64,000 nt of DNA from Aspidapion aeneum (GCA_963576565.1 OY755040.1:25898703-25962702), one strand, 5' to 3'; shown: positions 1 to 12,673, counted from the stretch's first letter. The notes: generated from the sequence alone by a model not told the origin. Numbers and translations are program-made.

Positions 1-851
1 AAATTTCTATCGGAGAACTTTGCTTTACTTTCATCTCAATTATTTTTACGGATTACCACAATCGCGTACTTGGCTTTTTTTTACATAAAATGTTTTTGTT
101 ATGATTTCACTCCTTTTTTAAAGGATTTGGATAATATTTAAGTTTTAAAGTAGTCAAATATGCGGAATATCGTTCAAAACTTTTGCAATTCCTTATTAAA
201 AATTTCGAGGTTTTTAATTTATCCATATGGTATCATAGTTCCTACCAGCATTTCGAAGCTTAGCTCTGTAGCGTTCCTGGAAGTGGACAATGTGGACAAC
301 TGAAATAATTGAAAGAAACCCAACCACGATTGAGTTGACGGAATATTATTATATCTATTCTTTTTGCAACAAAAGTTATGACACGCTTTAATGATATTGA
401 TATGTAGAAAAGGCATTTTTTCCTCGGAAAATAACAAAAACAAATAATGAGCGGAAATTGAGTCATGTTTCAGTAAAAATATTTCTTAACTGTAATAATT
501 TCAAAAAATAAAAAATACTTCGTTACATTTGTGAAAACCCCTGTAGAAATTATTAACAATGATAAAGCACCTAATTGGACTTGGTATCGCGCCTTATGCC
601 TTCCAACCAAAGTTGTGTATCCCACGTTTCCGAAATAATGGTATAAAACATACTTGGAATTCGAATCAGAATTTAAAAATTAAATAAAAAATTGTGTGTG
701 CTTAAGACCACACGGCAGAAGTGTAAACTTCAACAAGGCGAAATTATTAATACTAGCCCATAACATATTCTGCAAAGCGGACCGAACCGAACTCTTCTGT
801 ATACTGGCGTTTACCTACATCATCATATCGCTCGCTGAATGTTTCTCACAG
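1..851. other. Non-coding AT-rich DNA, no gene recognised
   Basis: Short open frames here have no recognisable family and no convincing splice sites. I see no terminal repeats or tandem structure. Confidence 0.5.
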
Positions 852-854
852 TTA

Positions 855-1411
855 AGCGGGATTTACATGGGTCGATTTTCGCCGTGCGACAAGTCGCCTC
901 GACTTGACCCCATTTACACGGGGCGACTAAAATCGCAAGGGAATTGTTCATATTTGTTGAAAATGTTGGGGAGAACAGGTGTTTTACGTGCTGTGGAATT
1001 CAAACAGTGCATGAAGCAATTCTTGATGAATTGATCATTTTGTGATCATGGATGGCAAAAATGGTGAATTTTGGGTTTGTCAGTGGATTTTTCGAAGCAA
1101 ACTTTCAAGTGTTTCAGATATTTTATTGATGGCAGATATCAAATAATGTTTCAAATACTTAATAGTAAACAAAATAGGGCGTAAATGACTATCACGCGGC
1201 TGCGAGTCGCCTAACAATGAAGCATTTACACGGGCGATTTTAGTCACGCATCGCATGCGACCTACGATCGTGCGGCAAAAGTCGAGAGGTATCCAACTTT
1301 TGGCAGATTCGATCTAGTCGCATGTGGCGCAGACGATTTCCCATTTATATGGGCGATTTTAGCCGTGCGGTCTGGCCGCACGGCCAGAAATCGACCCGTG
1401 TAAATGCGCCC
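855..1411. mobile_element. MITE with long imperfect TIRs, TTA(A)-type ends
   Basis: The left end (GCGGGATTTACATGGGTCGA) is matched in inverted orientation by the right end near 1385-1411 (CGACCCGTGTAAATGCGCCC); the repeat continues inward through a CGCCGTGCG-like block. The flanks read TTAA on the left and TTAC on the right, which suggests a TTAA-type target like that of piggyBac-related elements, with one change. The interior holds several more GGGCGATTTTAG-type blocks on both strands. No transposase is encoded. Superfamily assignment is inference. Confidence 0.6.
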
Positions 1412-1821
1412 TTACATAGCCGAGCCTGACGGCTCAGTTCAATTCGCTACTCACAAAAACTGCTAAACGCGCCTAAAGAAGTTTACCCTTCAAAAAGGTT
1501 CTCACGTTCGGATACCCTGTATACATAAAATAAAAAAAAAACAACTTTATTTAGAAAGAACTAGTTACAGTTGAACTGTTTGTAAAAGTCCATTTTGTTA
1601 AAATTGATTTTAATAAATGCTAGACAAAAAATCCTTTTGTTTTTTGCATTTTAATATATGTACGTCCAAATAACAATGAAAAATCTCACAAAAAAGCTGC
1701 ACTTTGTGTGGCTGTCCATTGGCTTTTTTTTCATTTAAATGCCAGCCATGATATAAAGCGGCTTTTTTTCAAGGTAACATGCAAAATACTTATTATATGT
1801 ATAGTATACGGTCAATGTAAT

Positions 1822-2558
1822 AAAAAAAAATACTCTGCCAATATATGGGCCCCTAAGCTCACACTAGGTACTATAGTTATAGTGTACTTCTGAACTAATA
1901 TAACTAACTAACTGAAATATATTTTATTCAACTCCAGACTAAATTACCTTTTGTTTGATACCACACAAGTCATGTTTTGACTTAAACTCAAATTTTTGAA
2001 ATCTACCCCCACCCTTAAAAAAACAAAAACTAAAATGTATTTTGTTAAACTCGGGAGTCGATTACCTTTCGTTTGATATCACACACGCCATATTTTCACT
2101 TAAACTCTAATTTTTAAAATATACCCCCACCCTTTTTTTAAAATAAATTAAAATGTATTTTGTTTAACTGCAGACTTAATTACCTTTCGTTTGATATCAC
2201 ACACGCCATATTTTCACATAAACTCTAACTTTTGAAATCTACCCCCACCCTTTTATTTGGTTTGTGTTCGGTGGATTTTGTTCATTTTTAAATGGGAACA
2301 TCTCAACCCAAGACCCAGCCTAGGTACCAAATTTCATTGAAAGCGGTCAAGCAGTTTTTGAGTTATGCGCGTTGGTCTTTACAGACAGACATACAGACAG
2401 ACATACAGACAGACAGACGGCGCAACAAAAAAGTTTCAAAATCATCTGAAACGCAAAGATATATAAAAATTTTTGAAATCGGAACAACTTTTTTTTTCTC
2501 GAAAAAATTAGGATCACCATAGCTCACACTACTATAGTATAGTATATGTGTGAGCTAA
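1822..2558 (+). mobile_element. Palindrome-ended element, family A, copy 1
   Basis: The element starts with AAATACTCTGCCAATATATG and a degenerate copy of the AGCTCACAC...GTGTGAGCT palindrome, and ends with a clean palindrome at about 2521-2556. Inside are two to three tandem ~105-bp units (polyA-GGGTGGGGGTAGATTT on the opposite strand), then a block beginning ATGGGAACATCTCAACCC, then a CAGA/CATACAGA microsatellite at about 2380-2415. Three further copies lie at 6963, 24496 and 26427. Hairpins at both ends plus a central tetranucleotide microsatellite recall non-autonomous Helentron/DINE-like elements; that class is inference and no Rep/helicase is present. Confidence 0.75.
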
Positions 2559-2697
2559 TACTTAACTAGCTCGAAGCTTCCTTGAAAATATCTCGCTTAA
2601 GCTATAATATATCTTAGAAACTTCAGTTCTTGCTTTTTTTAATATATTTTTGAGTCGGTATAAGATAAATTATGATTCAAAGATTAATATTAGCAGT

Positions 2698-4650
2698 GTT
2701 CCATCATTCCGTTCGACAATCATAAAACTGTCCGAAAAATAGCAATGCGCGCGCATTGCAGTACGAGGACTGTGTTTAAAACGGTTTTGGTTTGATGGAA
2801 CCACGAAATAACTGCCCAAAAAACGAACTAGTGATCGATTTACTTCAGTTATGTGATCATCTGTAGAGGATAGGTTGCCTGGTAACTCCATGGTCGAAGC
2901 GGCGTGAGAGGTGACAGCGCGTCATTTGGAGTGCAACAATTTGATTAAAGCACTTTGTTTACATGTGTTTCTAAGTATTTTTATTATTTGATGGTTTATT
3001 TTTTACATTTGTGGTGTTTTTTTCGAACTATATTTGTTTAAAAACTGTAAATACTTGTTTTAGTTTACTTATACGTTCTACTTGTGGTTATTTTAACGAA
3101 CCAAAAGCTTCTCAAGACATTGTGCCTTTGGGATATTTGGTATAAGGTAAGTTTTATATTTGAGTTAGTTGATGTATTTTATGAATATTGTTATTAGAAA
3201 CACTTTAAGAAAAATAACAAAACATATTTAAATTTAAATCAATAACGGAACACAAGAAACTTGAAGATTTCCTACTATATTAAATGTTTTTATTTAAATG
3301 GGCACTCCGGGTGACGTCATTTCCCGCGTCAGAAAGTTACCAGGTTCCTATCCTCTACAGACCTTGATCATATGCATAGTCGCGTGACTAAAAGAAAGGG
3401 TAGGTACGGTGTGTCTCACGTAAAGATGGATCGAAGACAACGTATGAATTCGAGAGCACGAAATTAAAGTTGCACATAGAAAGGATTACACAATTACATA
3501 GGATTATCATAATACATTATTAATTTTAGTTCTTTAAAATGCAGATAAAATTACATTAATTTAATTGATATTCACAAACTATAAACCACTACAGACTGCC
3601 TAATAAACTGAATACACCAAAAATTAAAACGAACTTGCATTAGCACATATTTTTGGATGAAACTTGTGAAAAAATATAAATTTTTTCTAATATCACAAGT
3701 TTTATGTGAAATTTATATATTTATTTATTTGTATTTTGTAATTTGATTTTTACAAAATATTTGTGAAATTACCTACATATTATAGAAAACCTTAATATTT
3801 ACAAAGTTTTTGTCATTTTATTCATATTTAGGAAAAAGAGATCGTGATACTTCTAAGAAGTTGGGAAAATCACACTTTGGTAGGTATATATAGTTAATGA
3901 CCTTAATGTGTTTAATGCCTTAAAGCGAAGTCGTTTGTTCTTTCGCCAAATCTGGTGTAAAATTTTACATCCGGTGTTATCCCTCTTCTTTTAACTTTCA
4001 GATCACAGGTCACCGGGATTTGCTGCGATCAGGGTAAACTCTTATGTTTCTATTCTTATCCAATCACCTGCTAAACTGGTTTTTATTTTTCTAAGCAGGC
4101 TACCCTATAGTCAGTATAGCTTTTTTCCATGTGGTATACCTACAACATTCCGCAGTCCCGTAGTAATACAAATTAAGAGGCTCTTGCAAAAAAATCATCA
4201 GATGCTGCAGATGTTGTACAATTTTTTTTTGGAAATTTAAAAAATATTTGTATATTTACGTAGCTTTCCCGGCATTTCGTCACGTGTTTGAAACTCAATT
4301 TATTTTGACAAAAATTTTAATTCACTGTTTTTTGAATTTTCTCAAACAAATGTAAATTTAATGTTATTTTATAGCATATTTTTATCTTAGGTGCTGTAAA
4401 CTAGAGATGTGTGTGTTTTACATACAATTTTTCAAGTACAACATATGATAAACATAGACAAAGAAAAGAGAGAAAGCAATCATTTCTAATGCGCCTGTCT
4501 TTAATCCTTGTATTTCAGAGGAGTCCGAAGCCGGTTTAAGTGGCCTGATGGAACGGAAAACTGACTGTCCGATAACAGTACAACGTCGACCTGGAATGTA
4601 AATAGGATTTCTCGGACGGTTTTATGACTATCGAACGGTCTGATGGAACC
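2698..4650. mobile_element. TIR element (~1.95 kb), non-autonomous
   Basis: The left end GTTCCATCATTCCGTTCGAC and the right end GTTCGA...GATGGAACC are imperfect inverted repeats of about 43 bp, continuing through an ATAAAACTGTCCGA block. No transposase frame is seen inside. A second TIR element (2861-3360) is nested in it. A segment around 4020-4140 (TCTTATGTTTCTATTC...) recurs at 26284-26390. Confidence 0.6.
2861..3360. mobile_element. Nested 500-bp MITE
   Basis: The terminal repeats are CTGTAGAGGATAGG at the left and CCTATCCTCTACAG at the right, extending to CCTGGTAACT/AGTTACCAGG with one short gap. The interior is non-coding. It lies wholly inside the 2698-4650 element, so it is the younger insertion. 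GATCAT occurs near both outer edges, but an exact TSD is not clear. Confidence 0.7.
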
Positions 4651-5534
4651 TAACTATTAAGAAATTATACCTAAAGCTCATAAATAAACACAACTAAATA
4701 AGGTTTTCCTTAGGGATTTAAGTCAGTAGTTATATGACTTTAGCTATCTGCACCTGAATAGACCCGAAAGCCAACGTAGTTTGCATTATTCATGTTATGA
4801 AATTTTTCTGAACCTGACATTTCTCCTTTTCCTGAAATTGAAAATAAAATACGAATAACGCTGCTATATTTCAACAATTTATATTTAAAGTAATCTTTTT
4901 TTGCAGCTGCAAATAGACTTTTTAACTTTGTAATGTTCAAAAAATTATTTTCTGAAAAAAAGAGTAATATATCAATTACAATCTATAGTTGAGGATGTAT
5001 ATAAGTGGCACCGCGTCATAGCTATGGTAAACCAAAATTTGCGGCAAAATCGAAGTAAAAAATTAGTGTTTCACTTTGTACATTCAGTGTGCCGCTTTAT
5101 ATGTGTATGATAAAACGCTGAGATCTTTTAAATGATAGATGAATTAGCTATTTGATTAATAAATAAAGATCCGAAACATAAAAGAGAATCCAAATGTTTA
5201 TTAAACTGTGCGCAAATTTTGATTTAGTTGCAAAAACAGTAATTTGTTTTGTAAAAAGGTCGGCGTAATTTGTTTGACATAAAACAGTCAAAACAACAAC
5301 TGACAACAACGAACAGAAAATTTCAAAGCCCGGCTAAATAAATATATATTCCTTTCTAATAAAATCGTTTAGAAGAAGACATAAATCAAAAGCAAGTACG
5401 CCCGCCGTTGAATACAACAAAAAATGAGAAAATAAAATAAAAATATTTTTGCGCAAAATACTAACTACTGTTTAAGTATTTATTTTAGTTTGATCCTACC
5501 ATAATAAATTGGGTTATTCAAACTTTAATAGATA
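4651..5534. other. Non-coding DNA, nothing recognised
   Basis: Only short frames without family resemblance or repeat structure were found. Confidence 0.4.
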
Positions 5535-5542
5535 GGTAATCC

Positions 5543-5871
5543 CGAGGGGTGGGACACTCATAAAAATTTGTACACCTATTTACGTATTTAAGTTAAATAC
5601 TGTATTTATTTGGGATTTAAAGGTATTTAATTGTATTTAAGTGTATTTAATAGTATTTAAATGTATTTAAGTATTTAAAAGTATTTAAAAGTATTTAAAA
5701 TTATTTAAAAGTATTTAAAATTATTTAAAAGTATTTAAAAGTATTTAAAGGTATTTAAATGTATTTAAAAGTATTTAATTGTATTTAGAAGTATTTAAAA
5801 GCTATTTAAATGTATTTATTAAATACTTTTACCAAATTTGTACACCTATTTAAGGAGTGTCCCACCCCTCG
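5543..5871. mobile_element. hAT-like MITE with internal GTATTTAAAA minisatellite
   Basis: A perfect 17-bp TIR (CGAGGGGTGGGACACTC) bounds 329 bp. The element is flanked by an 8-bp target duplication GGTAATCC (5535-5542 and 5872-5879), the size typical of hAT transposition. The subterminal block TTTGTACACCTATTTA appears near both ends in the same orientation. The centre (about 5615-5815) is some twenty 10-11-bp units of GTATTTAAA(A/G). No coding capacity. Confidence 0.85.
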
Positions 5872-5879
5872 GGTAATCC

Positions 5880-6962
5880 CAAAAACTTTTATTTATACAT
5901 CTTTCCAAGGACTTAACCTCTTTAAAAAAGATAGCTAATTCTCACAACGTAACAGAAGGATATCCCGTGGGAACGAAAAAGGAAACTCTCCTTTTTACGA
6001 TTATTTCGCTCTTTATTTCTTTGGGATTTTATATGGTTTTCGCCTATCTTTTGCCTTCACAAACTAAGGTTACCTACCGATCACCAGACTAGAGCTCCAA
6101 TATGAGGTGTATGAAATAACAGTGGGCTAACTCCACCAAGAATTTAATTAATTTTGTACCATTATTATTATTATTATTACACTGAAGGTTTTTTGTTTCT
6201 AGGGCTGCGTTAAAAAATAAAAACCGCAAAAAACCAAAGACTTAAAACTATCTAAAAACAAATGACAACAGGAAAATACCTCTTTTATGGTAGTTTAATG
6301 TGTTTTGGCACAAAAGGTGGGGAGTTGCGCCCAAATGTTTACCCAACATATTTTTTTAAAGATACTAACTCATGCCCACCCAAATTCCACCATAAAATGA
6401 CGCAAGATTTATCAAAAAATTCTGCTGAAATAATTAAATATTGTCAGTATTGTAAAAAGCGTAAATTAAAACATCCATGCTCCACGCACCAAAACAATAC
6501 AAGTAAGACCAATAAGTATACTCATTGGTAAACCGAAGACGACTAACTGATGACAATGAGTATAATGGGTCATATACTCATTGCTGATGATCTTTCGTTA
6601 TTTGATTTTTCCAATTTAAACAACGCTAAATAGACTGCTCATAAAATCTATCTCTATTTGAAGGAGTCAACAGAAAAGTGGCACATACTCATTGGGCAGT
6701 GTGTTCTACGCTGCTTTGGGTTTTAGTGGCCCATTCATCGCGTCGCGTCGAGTCGGAGTGTGATCCATAGAATTCCACAGGGTTACCAAATTTCGTATGA
6801 TTAATAAACTAACAAAAAATGCATAAAATAAAATAAAAACCTATAAAGATGTTTTAAAAATGAGACAGAAACGTGTTTTTGCAGAAAAATGGGGTGGTGC
6901 CATGGCACCGTGGCACTACCTCGCGAGCCGCCACTGCCATTTGCCTTGATTTGCTATAATTA
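5880..6962. other. Non-coding DNA with an open frame of unknown meaning
   Basis: An open frame at 6262-6531 (+, 89 codons) has two CxxC-like cysteine pairs near its end, but no family resemblance and no splice context. The phrase ATACTCATTG occurs several times between 6510 and 6710. A short (ATT)n run lies near 6163-6179. Confidence 0.35.
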
Positions 6963-7574
6963 TTAGCTCACACTACTACTATACTATATTAGTGTGAGCT
7001 ATGGTGATCCTAATTTTTTCGAGAAAAAAAAGGTTGCTCCGATTTCAAAAATGTTTATATATCTTTGCGTTTCAGATAATTTTGAAACTTTTTTGTCGCG
7101 CCGTCTGTCTGTCTGTCTGTATGTCCATCAAACATATAAAGCCAAATAAAATGATGGGGGAAGATTTCAAAAATTAGAGTTTAGGTTAAAATATTACGTG
7201 TATGATATGAAACGAAAGGTAATTGAGTTTGGAGTCAAACAAAATACATTTTAGTTTATTTTTAAAAAAGGGTGGGGGTAGATTTCAAAAATTAGAGTTT
7301 AACTGAAAATATGGCGTGTGTGATAACAAACGAAAGATAATTGAGTCTGGAGTGAAACAAGATATATTTTAGTTTAAAGGAAAGGGGTAGGGGTAGATTT
7401 CAAAAATTAGAGTTTAAGTCAAAACATGGCTTGTGTGGTATCAAACGAAAGGTAATTGAGACTGGGGTTGAATAAAATATATTTCAACTTTTAGTTATAT
7501 TAGCTCACACGTACACTATAACTATAGTACCTAGTGTGAGCTTTGGTGCCCATATATTGGCAGAGTATTTTTTA
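6963..7574 (-). mobile_element. Palindrome-ended element, family A, copy 2
   Basis: Inverted relative to copy 1. It begins with the palindrome AGCTCACACT...AGTGTGAGCT (6965-7001), then ATGGTGATCCTAATTTTTTC, a short (GTCT)n stretch at 7105-7125, three ~105-bp units each starting at a GGGTGGGGGTAGATTT-like block, and closes with the second palindrome (7503-7542) and CATATATTGGCAGAGTATTT. It lacks the block between microsatellite and satellite that copy 4 retains, so it carries an internal deletion. Confidence 0.75.
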
Positions 7575-8480
7575 GATGTAGAGTTGGGAATTAATCTAAT
7601 AAAATTGCCTTAAAAGTCAGGAATGTCAAATCATTTTACATTGAATTATTTTTCTTGGCAATGCTATGGCAACCCTAGCATTTTGAATCGTTACACAACT
7701 TTGCCGACATCAAATTTTATAGTAGTTGGCAAGTAGCAAGAGTCCTAAAAAGTTTGGAAACCCCAAAAAGTTGTAGGCACCTAGTAAGTAGAGTTGGAAC
7801 TAAGACATATTACAAACTTGAAGGAAAGGTTTTAAAAGTATCAAGGAAGTTATTTAAGACTCTTCTTAAAATTGTCAGTTCTACAATTCTTTGAAGAAAA
7901 GATAAAGAGGATTTTAATATTCTTTTTTATTTATGTAGGAATCTTTATATTTTAATAAAAGAAATTTTCCTATACGAGCCAGCTTTAGTTATTGGGATTT
8001 TTATACAAACAAACCTGCAAAATAAAATAAAATAAAACAATAACAATAAACAAATAAAAGTAGACGAAATATACGGTACATACAGTTAGATCATTTATGT
8101 GTGCACACGCATCTAGAGCGCTTATTCTAAAGAGCGCTGTTATTTTAAGATTTAGAATATTCAATAGAGTATTCAAACAAAAAACCGGTAAAGCAAGATT
8201 ATTTTCGCCCATTTTTTTTCCTAAATGTTAAAAATTAACCAGATATTTTTCATGTCTTTAATTTTATTAAATTCGTTGACCCCTTTTTAATTATCTTTCG
8301 ATTCTGCTAGAAATTCTCTAAATAACACAACAGAAATCAAAAAAATCAATCCATTAGTTTTCGTGGTGATAAGGTGATTTAGTGACCTTAAAACATATAT
8401 CATATCTTGTTTTCCCTCATTCGAAAACATCTTAACCATATCTCAAAAAACATTTTGACGTGCATTGATAAACAAGGTCA
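7575..8480. other. Non-coding DNA, nothing recognised
   Basis: No repeat ends, homology or splice-supported frames were found. Confidence 0.4.
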
Positions 8481-10250
8481 TCTGGATAAACACTACCACT
8501 AACATGCATTTCCACGAGACGTATACCATGTGCTTTAGGTTTCTTGGATCCATCTTTAGACATAAGCCTTCCCCAATATCTTCCACTCTTCTCGGTCTGT
8601 CGCCTTGTTCATTCATCTAGCTCATGCATGTTTCATCAAATCGCCCGTCCATCTCATTTGGGCTTCCCCTACTTCTTTTATTTTCCCAAGGTCTTCAGTT
8701 TACAATAAACTTGTTCCATCGATCTTGTTTCTGTCTGATATTATGACCGGCAAATTTCCATTTTAATTTTGCTACTTCTCCTATGAAATCCCTTACTGTT
8801 GTTTTATTTCTTATTTATTCATTCCTTTTTCTATCTGTTAGCTTTACATGTAACATTTGTCTTTCCATTGATCTTTGGGCTTTTGTTACCTTATCCATAT
8901 TTGTGTCCAGGTCGGGGATCCATAGGTAAGTACAGGAAGGATACATTGGTTATACACTTTCGTTTTGAGGTTCTGAGGATATTTTTTATTTTTTAATATG
9001 TAGCTTAATTTAGTGAATGCGGCCAATCTTACTCGTCGCTTGATTTCAGCCGTTTGGTTTTCTTTCTTTAGTTTAATAACTTATCCCACGTATATATATA
9101 TGTTCCTCTACTTTTTCTATTTTCTCTTGGTTTATTCTGAACATGATATCTTCATCTGTGTTTGTTATGATTTTAGTTTTAGTGCAGTTCATACTCAAGC
9201 CTATATTTTTAGCTGCTGTATCCAGTTCTTCCATCATTTTTATCAGTTCTTCTTTCTTATCTGTTATTAAGGCGATATCATCAGCACATCTTAGGTGGTT
9301 TAAGTATTGTCCGTTTACTTTGATGCCTATTTCTTTCCAATATAAGTTTTTAAAAACATCTTCTAGGGCCTGATTAAATAGTTTAGGGGATATTGTGTCA
9401 CCGTGTATGACACTTCTACTTATTGGCTTGGTTCCTTCGTGGATTTTGTTTGATGTTGTTGCTTCGCTATATACCTATATTCGCTATTAAATCTTTGTAT
9501 CTGTGGTCTATTCGGCTATTCTATTCTTCAAAGTCTATAAACGCAATATATAGTGGTGTGTTGTATTCGTTGGCTCGTTCTATTAGGATTGTCATGGTTA
9601 ATAGGTGGTTAACTGTACAGAAACCTTTTCTGAAGCCTGCTTGTTCTTTTGATTGATATCCATCAAATTTTGTTGTTAGTCTATCTGTTAATATTTTCGT
9701 GAAAAGCTTATAAATTGAAGTGAGGAGTGCTATAGGTCGATAGTTTTTTAGGTCTACTCTATCGCCTTTCTTGTGTAGGCACTATTTTTTCTTTTAGTAT
9801 TTTATTCAGGAGGATATGGAGGGTATTAACTAGAGCTTTACCACCGTATTTGAGCATTTCTGCCGTTACTCCGCCTTTTCCAGCTGACTTGTTATTTTTC
9901 ATTTTCTTTAATGCTCTCTTTATTTCCGCGTTGCTTATTTCAAGTTGTAGCTCTGAGTTTATGTTCTTTATTTTTGTTTGGAATTTCTTCATGGTTTCTT
10001 GCGATGCTTTCCTTTTTGTTTGGTATGATTCTGTATAGAATAGTTGTGTGATATTTATAATATCCTCTTTAATGTTAGTTTCTATGCCGTTCATATCCTT
10101 TAATTTAATTATTTCAGATCTACCTAGAGTCAGCCTTCATATTTCCTTATTTTATTTTCTTTTATAATTTTTCTTATAGTTTTATTTATTTCTGTGTATC
10201 CTATCGATCTTTCTGATTCGATGATTTTCTTATTTCTGTTTTCTAGCAGA
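8480..10250 (-). mobile_element. Degenerate non-LTR retrotransposon (RTE-like), copy A
   Basis: Read on the minus strand, this is the 3' two-thirds of a non-LTR reverse transcriptase. In order from 10140 downwards: a linker with NNKSAGKGGVTAEMLKYGG (about 9830-9900), a KNYRPIALL...KEQAGFRKG block (about 9600-9760, another frame), the catalytic region at 9267-9302 reading LRCADD, then NIGLSMNCTKTKIITNT, and a C-terminal QMRWTGDLMKHA-like tail near 8600. The catalytic YADD has become CADD, and frameshifts and stops separate the blocks. No endonuclease domain is visible, so it is 5'-truncated. A sister copy lies at 21111-23630. The clade name is inference from general resemblance to insect endonuclease-RT proteins. 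Confidence 0.8.
9759..10094 (-). pseudogene. Reverse transcriptase fragment (N-terminal linker and domain 0/1)
   Basis: This is the longest open stretch of copy A, 111 codons. It contains EIKRALKKMKNNKSAGKGGV, the conserved segment in front of the RT fingers in non-LTR elements, and ends shortly before the NYRPIALL block, which continues in another frame. It is a remnant, not a working gene. Confidence 0.75.
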
Positions 10251-10395
10251 ATCGAAAAAGACAATTAAAAATGAGTCAACGAATTTAAGAAAACGAAGGA
10301 CAGGAAAAAAAATTGGGTAATTTTTGACATTTAGGAAAAAAATGTTTTTTGTTTGATTATTCTGAATCTTAAAATAGGCGCACTGTAAATAATTA

Positions 10396-12250
10396 AATAA
10401 ATGGATCCATGACGGATCTGATACCTTCCTAGCTAGCCCATTAGCACACTCCTAGTGAACTCCACGCTATATCAGCATTGAAGCCAGTTTTTATAAACAT
10501 CTCAGAAACGAAAGCACCAACGAAGTTTTTGGTTATAAAACAAAGAAATTATTGAGAAAAACTATAACTAGTATATTCTGAAAACCGCATATTGACGCGA
10601 TGCTCCGAAAAAAGTTAGCAATTTAGCAAATTTTTAACTGTCAAAAAACTGTCATTAGCATTAATGAATTTTGTCCAAAATCAGTTCGTAACAATGTTGA
10701 ACACCATTATCGGTTTGGTGGTTTAGGAGCTATCGTGAACCAAACCAGTTGGAACAGCTTTTAACGGGGCGCTTTGGGTCCTTATTGCATCAATTTGCTT
10801 TAAATAATAGGATCAATACAATGAGGTCAACTACCTTGACAATAACATCGATTTAAAAACAGTTCCCCATTCTTTTACGTAAACAACATAAATCACGAAA
10901 TTATTCATAATTTTACGTGATGTGTGTGATAATGGAAAACGCTTGGCTTCATGTTTGGGACGAAGAAAAACATGTTGCACCCGACGGACGCGAGACCGAC
11001 GCGACGCGCGACGCCTGACCTAGGGGAATACATTTTAGTGTTACAGTAGCTTATGTTGTTTTTCCCGAATTTTTATTATGTACGACAAATATGTAGATTT
11101 AGTTACAGGGTGTCGTAAATGCGACGATGTTGGGCGGTTTCATGTGATTTTAGGAAGACGACTGACCTAAGGTCACTCATCGTCAAGCAAGCTTTACAGG
11201 TAGCGAAGCTAACGTCAGGCTTTCTATTTTTTGGTTATAATTTTTGACATGTTTTCCTCGTTTTCGCATTGGCGGCTCGTTGTTATTTTAAAAATGTGGT
11301 TTTAACACAGTCTAAAGATCTGTTTATTATTGATACAGTTTCAAGATAGTTTGCAGCATAACTTTTTAATTCTAATTACATAAATATGTATAGTTTAGGT
11401 ACCTCCATACTTTGTAAAACAACATCTTCAAAATAAAACAGAACCGCCAATGCAAAACCGAGGAAAACATGTCAAAAATAATAACCAAAAAATAGAAACC
11501 CTGACGTTAGCTTCGCTACCTGTAAAGCTTGCTTGACGATGAGTGACCTTAGACGGACCTCCAATTCCGGAACCCGATTTTTAAGAGAAGCCTAAATATA
11601 AAAACCGTATAACGGAGAGAATTTAGTTGCATAAGGGTAAATATAAATAAGAAAAATAAGATAAAATGTTGTTTTTAAGCCACAGTTGCATTTATTGAGG
11701 GATCTATGACTTATTATTTATGAAAATTTCCACATTCCAACCGTCAAATTAAATTTAATCTGTCTGTTTTAGATTTTTACCTTCTTAACCTGCATAACAA
11801 TGGCTAGAAAAGGTATTATTTTCGACGATTTTGACCTATCTTAGCAATATCATCGTGATGTCTGTCTGTGTGTGTGTGTGTATGTGTGTATTACTTCTGT
11901 CCGTAACACGATAGTTCTTAAACCGCTAAACCGATTTTCATAAAATTTTCAGGTAAAATAGTGTTCGACACTCTTCAAAATCCATTAATGCTAATGACAG
12001 TTTTTTGACTATTAAAAACTTTAAAAAGTGCTAACTTTTTAACGGAGCATCTTACCAATATACAGTTTTTGGAATGTAGAATACATTTTGCTTAATAATT
12101 TGTGTTATAACCAAAAACTTCGTAGGATCTTTAGTTTCTGAGATATTTACAAAAAACTGTTTTTAGGGCTGATATATTATCATTGCTTCACTTGAAGTGT
12201 GCTGATAGGCTAGCTAGGAAGGTATCAGATCCGTCGTGGATTCATTTATT
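10396..12250. mobile_element. Foldback element (~1.85 kb) with ~350-bp arms
   Basis: The left arm begins AATAAATGGATCC and includes GACGGATCTGATACCTTCCT; the right arm ends with the inverted copy near 12195-12250. Homology continues inward through AAAAACTTCG/CGAAGTTTTT, GTTAGCA, CATTAGCATTAATG and a CGGTTTRGYGGTTTA block (about 10712-10725 and 11920-11935), so each arm is roughly 350 bp with indels. The spacer contains a second foldback (11168-11551) and a GC-rich patch near 10980-11020. A (TG)n run and an ACCGCTAAACCGATTTT motif near 11865-11945 also occur, inverted, at 27767-27990. Confidence 0.8.
11168..11551. mobile_element. Nested 384-bp foldback MITE
   Basis: Arms of about 110 bp with only a handful of mismatches: TAAGGTCACTCATCGTCAAG at the left and its reverse complement ending at 11551. 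The loop is about 160 bp. It sits in the spacer of the 10396-12250 foldback. A single diverged arm of the same family is found at 12731-12860. Confidence 0.85.
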
Positions 12251-12671
12251 AAATACTTCATATTTCATTTTATTCCTTTGTATTTTTGTTATTTGTTTTT
12301 ATTGTATATCTTAATTTATTGACTGGGTTTAAAATATTTTAAAATGATGGAATTTTAATGACAAGTGCCCTCCCCCTCCCTCCATGATGGTAAACATTTG
12401 GTTGCTATCTACCTACACAGCAGGTGGTTGATGAGAGTAAAAGTACGTTATGGTTAAGCAAAACCCATAAGATGTTGGTTTGTAAAATGTTAAATTTTGT
12501 GGACAATCACATCGTTCAAGTACGAGAATAGAGCCCCAGATAACTGGCTACAAGATCGGGCGATTTTGCTGGCCAGATAGTTCCCCGTGTGCTTATTAAT
12601 CGATTGTAAATTGAGCAAGAAAATCCCTATTATACTGCTAGTTGTGTGGTCCTCTTAGTATATAATAATTG

Positions 12672-12673
<2 letters not shown>

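Noticed and set aside
9013..9656. Several + strand open frames
   Set aside because: They are antisense to the RT of non-LTR copy A, whose motifs are on the minus strand.
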